From Plantago major (lineage: Eukaryota; Streptophyta; Magnoliopsida; Lamiales; Plantaginaceae), in contig JAIFAC010000177.1 in assembly GCA_026545765.1 (NCBI GenBank), positions 1-64,000 on the forward strand: a stretch of DNA of 64,000 nucleotides, in the 5' to 3' direction. This document shows positions 58,101-64,000 of this stretch, piece by piece (positions within the stretch are counted from its first letter, which is position 1; every line of letters starts with the position of its first letter). A program made the translations under genes and the position numbers. The notes under the pieces are model-generated. The model saw only the letters and a list, made by a program, of their open reading frames with translations, searched no databases and was not told the DNA's origin.

Positions 58101-60377
58101 ACTGAGAGACAAACAACACAATAAAGGAGTGGGATAATGTCAAACGAAGAAGTTTACAGATATTTAAACAATACATCAAGGAGTATGAGTATCAAAATCA
58201 AGAACACTACTTGAGAATTAAAACACACATAAGGAGTGGGATAAACAACACAATAAAGGAGTGGGACATTTACAAACGGAGAAGTCAATATGAGATTTAA
58301 ACAACACACATGAGGAGTAATAAAATAACGAACGAAGAACTCTACTTGAGAGTAAAACAAAACACAAAAGGAGTGGGATAAATAAAACTAACAACCTACT
58401 GAGAGATAAACAACACAATAAAGGAGTGGGATAATGTCAAACCAAGAAGTTTATGAGATATTTAAACAATACATCAAGGAGTATGAGTATCAAAATCAAG
58501 AACACTACTTGAGAATTAAAAAGACACATAAGGAGTGGGATAAACAACACAATAAAGGAGTGGGACATTTACAAACGGAGAAGTCAATATGAGATTTAAA
58601 CAACACACATGAGGAGTAATAAAATAACGAACGAAGAACTCTACTTGAGAGTAAAACAAAACACAAAAGGAGTGGGATAAACAACAACAATTACCTACTG
58701 AGAGACAAACAACACAATAAAGGAGTGGGATAATGTCAAACAAGAAGTTTATGAGATATTTAAACAATACATCAAGGAGTATGAGTATCAAAATCAAGAA
58801 CACTACTTGAGAATTAAACAACACACATAAGGAGTGGGACAAACAACACAATAAAGGAGTGGGACAATTACAAACGGAGAAGTTACTTGAGATTTAAACA
58901 ACACATGAGGAGTAATAAAATAACGAACAAGAACTCTACTTGAGAGTAAAACAAAACACAAAAGGAGTGGGATAAATAAACAAACAACTCTACTGAGAGA
59001 TAAACAACACAATAAAGGAGTGGGATAATGTCAAACAAGAAGTTTATAGATATTTAAACAATACATCAAGGAGTATGAGTATCAAAATCAAGAACACTAC
59101 TTGAGAATTAAAAGACACATAAGGAGTGGTATAAACAACACAATAAAGGAGGGGACAATTACAAACGGAGAAGACAATTTGAGATTTAAACAACACACAT
59201 GAGGAGTAATAAAATAACAACGAAGAACTCTACTGAGAGTAAAACAAAACACAAAAGGAGTGGATAAACAAAACAAATAACAATTGAGAGACAAACAACA
59301 CAATAAAGGAGTGGGATAATGTCAAACAAGAAGTTTATTAGATATTTAAACAATACATCAAGGAGTATGAGTATCAAAATCAAGAACACTACTTGAGAAT
59401 TAAAAAACACACATAAGGAGTGGGACAAACAACACAATAAAGGAGTGGGATAATTACAAACGGAGAAGTTACTTGAGATTTAAACAACACATGTGAGAGT
59501 AATAAAATAATAACGAAGAACTTTACTTGAGAGTAAAACAAAACACAAAAGGAGGGGATAAACAAAAAACGAATAATTCCACTGAGAGATAAACAACACA
59601 ATAAAGGAGTGGGATAATGTCAAACGAAGAAGTTTATTAGATATTTAAACAATACATCAAGGAGTATCAAAATCAAGAACACTACTTGAGAATTAAACAA
59701 CACACAAGGAGGGATAAACAACACAACAAAGGAGTGGGAGATTACAAACGGAGAAGTCAATTTGAGATTTAAACAACACACAGGAGGAGTAATAAAATAA
59801 TGAACGAAGAACTCTACTTGAGAGTAAAAGAAAACACAAAAGGAGTGGGATAAACAACAAACGAACAACTCCACATGAGAGATAAACAACACAATAAAGG
59901 AGTGGGATAATGTCAAACGAAGAAGTCTATGAGATGTTTAAACAATACACTGAAAGAGTACGAGAATCATAATCGAAGAACAATACTTGAGAATTAAAAA
60001 TCACACCTAAGGAGTGGGATAAACAACACAATAAAGGAGTGGGATAATTACAAACGGAGAAGTCAATTTGAGATTTAAACAACACAGGAGGAGTAATAAA
60101 ATAACGAACGAAGAACTCTACTTGAGAGTAAAACAAAACACAAAAGGAGTGGGATAAACAACAAACGAACAACTCCACTTGCGAGATAAACAACACAATA
60201 AAGGAGTGGGATAATGTCAAACAAGAAGTTTATTAGATATTTAAACAATACATCAAGGAGTATGAGTATCAAAATCAAGAACACTACTTGAGAATTAAAC
60301 AACAACACACATAAGGAGTGGGATAAAAAACACAATAATGGAGTGGGATAAACGTAGTCAAAATGCAAACCTAAATA

Positions 60378-60698
60378 TTAGCTGTTTTCACTCCCGCCAG
60401 TGGTTGTATTACGTTAGGCACGCCTATTTCCTTTATTCCTTGTTTCTGATCTTTCCAGCGTACCAAGATCGATTATTTTGGAGCACGGACGCGCCCTACA
60501 TCCTTTCCGAAGCTTGCGCCGTTTTTATCGAATTTTTAGCGGTTTTCCTCCGCCACCGTCTCTGGTGGTTGTACTAATAGTCACGCGCTACTACTTTCTT
60601 CCTTGTTTTCGATCTTTCAGGCGTATCAAGATCGATTATTTTGGACGATGACGCGCTCTACAATCTTTCCAAGCTTGCGCGTTTTTCGTTCAATTTTA
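60378..60698 (+). repeat. Tandem duplication in the LINE 5' UTR (copy 2)
   Basis: Two units start at TTAGCTGTTTT (60378) and TTAGCGGTTTT (60536), each with the GATCGATTATTTTGGA block and an AAGCTTGCGC block near its end. They correspond unit for unit to 73-404 in copy 1, with unit lengths of about 158 and 163 against 166 there. Confidence 0.8.
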
Positions 60699-60706
60699 GG
60701 GTTTCG

Positions 60707-62182
60707 ATGGATGTCAAATTCTTTTTCCGAACTTTCGCATTCAACTCGGCTCATTCATTGCTCATGTCTTGGCATCTTGAGGTGGTGTCTCCTCCATGGA
60801 ACCATACCGCCAAGGCAAGGAAGCTACTACTCTTCATTCTCTTCCAACCGGCCATTGTGGGCACTTGCCCGACTCTTGAGCGGTTCGTAAAGGTACGTTC
60901 ATCTGTTAAACTTAATGATGATTTTTATTCGGCGATTGCTAATTGCTCATCTTCTTCTTTATCGGACGATTGATTACGCCAGGTTCCTCACCATGGAAAT
61001 TTCATGACCTACGTGAGACGTTGAAAAAGATTTGGCATACGGAGGCTTGGTCCATGCTTTCGATTGGTCTGGGATACTTTGTCTTTCAGTTCTATTCCAA
61101 GCAAACGAGAGATTCAATTTTTCGTTCGAGCTTATGGAAGCTATCAACAGGTAATCTCTACCTACAACCTTGGGTTCCTAATTTCGCTCGTGCAAACAGA
61201 TCCACAGGTGCGTGTTTGGGTTCGTTTATATGGTTTGCTTTATGAACACCATCATCGATCGCTGATTATGGCACTTGCTCTTGGAACACCGATTAGGATT
61301 GATACGCCTTCTTTAGATCGCTGTTTTGGTAACTACGTTAAGGTCCTGGTGGAAGTTGATCTTTCTCAAGCTTTAGAATCAAAGATTCAACTAGAAACTC
61401 CTGTCGGTGATATTTGGATTGAAGCTTATTATGAGGATTTACCTGTTTTTTGCCATTCTTGCCTTGTTGTTGGTCATAAAATGGAGAATTGCAGCAGGAA
61501 CAAAGATAAGGAGATGTCTAGGCCCAGCTCACCGCCTCCTAGGGTAAAATCTAATGCTAACTTAGCACAATCAACTTTGGTTGCTATTCCGCCAGTGGTT
61601 ATAAACGCACAATCTGAACGTTTACCACCTGCTGGTCCATTGGCGACTTCTACTGTTGTGGTTTCAAATCCACCTGATGCTACGGGATTCGTGAAGTTTC
61701 TCCATGACGTAATGTTAATTTGCCTAAACGCTCCTCACGGCCGTATCTCCATTGTTGGAGTCGAACCGGTTTGCCTTGTTGGATTCGAACATGGTGGAGG
61801 ATGAGAACTTGGGTGGTGAGTCTGAGATTTCGCTTTTGCAAGATTCGGTTACGCATCAGCAGCCTACGCAACCTTCAACTCCTATTGCGCACAGCCCTAA
61901 CACATCTTCATTGGACGATTCTATGGAGGCTAATATGCGAATAAAAGATTCAGTTGAGATTATGCGTGAACGCATTAACAACCCATCTAATGCCACTAAG
62001 GCTGCCTCTTCATCCCCTAATTCTCCCTCGCCTGCCGCTATTAATGCCATGGGGATTGCGGCAGTGCAAGATGGGCAGACTTAGTAGACGGTGATATAAA
62101 TGATGATAATTCTTTGCTGGATATTACAACTCTTACATCTGCTACTTGCCATGCAGATTCCTCTCACGTTGTTTCCCAATGA
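60707..62182 (+). pseudogene. LINE ORF1 (DUF4283-like, zinc-knuckle protein), copy 2
   Basis: The start ATG at 60707 reads MDVKFF, as in copy 1. The longest unbroken stretch, 61064-61804, holds the DUF4283-like core (VRVWVRLYGL, ALGTPIRIDTPSLDR, YVKVLVEVDLS) and an intact zinc knuckle at 61451-61492: Cys-x2-Cys-x4-His-x4-Cys within PVFCHSCLVVGHKMENC. A basic SRNKDK segment and a proline- and serine-rich linker follow. The C-terminal part (MEANMRIKDSVEIMRERINN) is in another frame from about 61750. The last segment, ending HVVSQ, reaches TGA at 62180-62182 in overlap with the ORF2 ATG. The protein would bind element RNA in the retrotransposition particle. Two or more frame changes break it as written. 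Confidence 0.8.
62179..62182 (+). promoter_or_regulatory. ATGA stop/start overlap between ORF1 and ORF2
   Basis: In the local reading frames the ORF1 stop TGA (62180-62182) overlaps the ORF2 start ATG (62179-62181). The same ATGA is conserved at 1830-1833 in copy 1, within an identical CCCAATGAATGTTCTG context. Such an overlap suits coupled termination and re-initiation as a way to translate ORF2 from a bicistronic RNA; that mechanism is inferred, not shown. Confidence 0.6.
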
Positions 62183-64000
62183 ATGTTCTGTTTTGGAACA
62201 TTCGGGGTATTGGGAATGCTCCCTCACAAGATATGCTCAAGCATCATGTAGTTTCTACTCGTCCTCGTTGGTTTGCTATTGCGGAACCAAAGGTTCCTTC
62301 CTCCTCCATACCGATTCTTATTGAATGCGATGGGAATGCGCTTTCTTGGTGAAAATCTGGCCTAACAGTCTTCCTAACTTATGGGTTTTGGAAGATCTCT
62401 CTTCTTCTGGTTCTTCTATAATTTTCTCTTCTTCTCAAGTTCTTGTTATTAAAGTTTCTTGGCTTCAACGGGACTTCCTATTAGCGTTTATTCATGCCCA
62501 TGCTGATTATATCCGTAAATCGAGACTTATGGCGTGATTCTCGCTTTTGCAAACACACCCTTGCTTTTGGTGGGAGATTTCAATGTTGTGATTGGTGCAC
62601 ATGAACGATCGAATGGTACTCCTCCGGTTAAATGCAGAAACCATGGATTTCCGCTCATTTATCAATGATGGGAGTTCTTATCGATTCCTAGTTCGCCGCT
62701 TTTTACTTGGTCAATCGTCGTTTCTCTAGTGGTTATCTAGAGACACGTATTGATAACTCTTTCTTCACAATCCTTTTGGATTTATGGGACTCGAGGATGG
62801 TTCGTGTGGGCTTGCGTACTTGCTCGGATCACACCCCTCTTTGTTTCTGCGCATGAACAAGCGCTATCTCGTCCTCGACCATTCGATTCCAAGCAATGTG
62901 GCTTAGTCACGATTCGTTTGAGGAGTTAATTAAGCTTTCCTGGGAAACTCCTATTACGGCCATGGGCTCTTTTTTTTGGTTATCCGGAAATTAAAGAGGC
63001 TGAAATCCGCTATCATAGATTGGAATATTAATGTCTTTGGTGAGCTTAATTCTCGTCTTCTTCTTTTCGTAATAAGTTGGAGTTGGTTCAGCAATTATCC
63101 CTCCATGGTCCGATAAATGATGTTCCTCGCAAGGAACTTGAGGCGTCATCGGACTACAATGCTATTACGAATCAAGAGGCAACTTTTTGCGTCAAAAGAA
63201 CCGGTTGCGTGGTTAAAAGACGGTGATAGAAATTCTGGTTTTTTCCATCGTTCTCTAAAGATTCGCAAAGGTATTCTCGGTATTTCCTCTTTGATAATTG
63301 ATGGCTCTATCAATCATGATGCAATTCGGATCCGGAATCATATGATTTCTTATTATGAGAATCTGTTCTCTGGCTTCATTACAGTTGTCTCGTTCGATGA
63401 ACTAGATGAGCTTATCCATTGTTCGATTACGGATGAACAAAATCAATTGCTAATCGATATTCCTTCCGAGGATGACATCCGTCATGTTGTTTCGAGATGT
63501 CACGATAGTGCTCTGGACGGATGGTTTCGGGGAAGTTTCTATCAATCTATGTGGCACATTATTGGTGCGGAGGTGTCTTTGGCGATTGGCGTTCTTCCTT
63601 CATGGTCATTTCGGCGGTATGAACTCTAGTTTTGTCACTCTTATTCAAAATCGAGATGCGTGTTGAAGATTTCCCCTATTGTTCTTGGTAATTTTCTTTA
63701 TAAGATTATTGCTAAGATTTTAGCCGTCGTTTGGGTCCGATTTTATCGGGTTGCTCTCCTTTCATCAATTTGGTTTTATTCCGGGAGACGATACATGATT
63801 GTATTGCCTTAGCCTCTGAAGGAGTTAATAGTCTTGGTCTTCATTGTAGTAAAAATCTGGTGTTGAAGGTTGACATCCGAAAGCCTTTGATACTCTAAAT
63901 TGGGACTTTCTTTTGGCGGGTCTCACAAAATATGGTTTCTCTTCTACCTTTGTTGGTTGGATTAATCATATTCTTCACTTTCAAAGCTCTGTTACGATTA
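62179..64000 (+). pseudogene. LINE ORF2, N-terminal half (endonuclease and start of reverse transcriptase), copy 2
   Basis: ATG 62179 starts MNVLFWNIRGIGN, the L1 endonuclease N-terminus. The catalytic Glu lies in AEPKV (Glu codon 62284-62286), LLLVGDFNVVIGAHERSNG carries the catalytic Asp and Asn (GDFN 62573-62584), and SDHTPL at 62824-62832 supplies the catalytic His. FRFQ-MWLSHDSFEELI follows at about 62880-62930. WLKDGDRNSGFFHRSLKIRK (from 63210) opens the reverse transcriptase half. The fingers (ILGNFLYKIIAKILA-like, about 63680-63725) and the first catalytic Asp in KVDIRKAFDTLN (codon 63872-63874) are visible before the window ends. Frames change repeatedly; the longest open piece is 63117-63629. 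The YADD box, zinc region and RNase H lie beyond the window. Confidence 0.8.

Larger units (their letters stand above)
5951..60353. repeat. Satellite array, about 300-306 bp monomer, about 180 copies, nested 56-bp subunits
   Basis: GGGATAATGTCAAACGAAG recurs about every 300-307 bases across the span (for example 6282, 6582, 6888, 7498). One monomer divides into a (56), b (56), c1 (25), c2 (56), d (56) and e (57), about 306 bases. Each full subunit starts AAACAA-ACA, has a GGAGT core at offset 16-20 and a GAAGAA-like block at offset 36-41, and ends near TTGAGA. The monomer is therefore a higher-order unit grown from a 56-bp ancestor, with c1 a truncated unit. Hand counts of two subunits give 46% and 53% A on the + strand. 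No other transposon, gene or long unique sequence is seen inside. Chromosomal role is unknown; I do not recognise the family. Confidence 0.95.
60354..64000 (+). mobile_element. L1-clade LINE, copy 2, 5' portion (cut by window end)
   Basis: This is the same family and orientation as the copy at 48-5950, beginning at GTAGTCAAAATGC and continuing without large gaps through the 5' UTR, ORF1 and the first half of ORF2 until the window ends inside the reverse transcriptase. The left flank is satellite ending GGAGTGGGATAA, a break inside a GGAGTGGGATAA core, most likely of subunit c2. That is a different subunit position from copy 1, favouring independent insertions. The two copies are very similar in long words but differ by many one- to three-base indels. 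Copy 2 keeps longer readable stretches, for example 246 codons across ORF1. Confidence 0.9.

Noticed and set aside
5951-60353. CRISPR-like direct repeats
   Set aside because: Repeat units are contiguous and related throughout, with no unique spacers and no cas genes; the setting is a plant genome.
5951-60353. Ribosomal intergenic spacer subrepeats or telomeric repeat
   Set aside because: No rRNA gene sequence is present and the monomer does not contain tandem TTTAGGG or similar telomere units.
5951-60353. Assignment as the centromeric satellite
   Set aside because: Array size and LINE neighbours fit, but sequence alone cannot distinguish centromeric, pericentromeric, subtelomeric or knob satellites.
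6010-60368. More than a hundred open frames of 60-143 codons on the - strand with hydrophobic peptides, such as SHSFIVLFISQ and FFVRYFITP, that look like membrane proteins
   Set aside because: They recur once per monomer in several overlapping frames, vary with every small indel, and arise because the A-rich + strand gives T-rich, stop-poor complementary frames. Nothing supports expression.

Overview
The window looks like nuclear DNA of a flowering plant. It has three blocks: one copy of an L1-clade LINE (about 1-5950), an unbroken satellite array of about 54.4 kb (5951-60353), and the 5' part of a second LINE copy in the same orientation (60354-64000, cut by the window end). I see no intact host gene, tRNA, rRNA or CRISPR array. 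The plant call rests on the LINE: its ORF1 has a DUF4283-like region followed by a CX2CX4HX4C zinc knuckle, and its ORF2 runs endonuclease, reverse transcriptase, zf-RVT-like zinc region and a C-terminal RNase H domain. That order is typical of plant L1 elements. The species cannot be named from this sequence.

The left LINE is close to full length: a 5' UTR with a tandem duplication of about 166 bp, ORF1, ORF2 starting in an ATGA overlap with the ORF1 stop, a 3' UTR of about 240 bp and an 11-A tail. Both copies are broken by many small frameshifts, so neither encodes a full protein as written. The base just outside the left copy is satellite on both sides, so the LINE lies within the array, and the array probably extends left of this window. 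The right LINE also begins directly out of satellite sequence.

The satellite monomer is about 300-306 bp, with roughly 180 copies, and is itself built of related subunits: five of about 56 bp and one truncated to about 25 bp. The + strand is about half A. Several subunits occur in two length forms, 56 and 54 bp. Where the 54-bp forms combine, one + strand reading frame stays open through consecutive subunits as an 18-codon peptide repeat; the longest example is at 27072-27278. The short form of the second subunit is uncommon at the left end and dominant at the right end. Private variant haplotypes, a hybrid subunit, local dimeric alternation and deletion monomers show exchange within the array.

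The many open frames of 60-140 codons on the - strand are by-products of satellite composition and are not annotated as genes. The two LINE copies differ mainly by one- to three-base indels and less by substitutions, so long-read consensus error should be considered before reading all the frameshifts as evolutionary decay.
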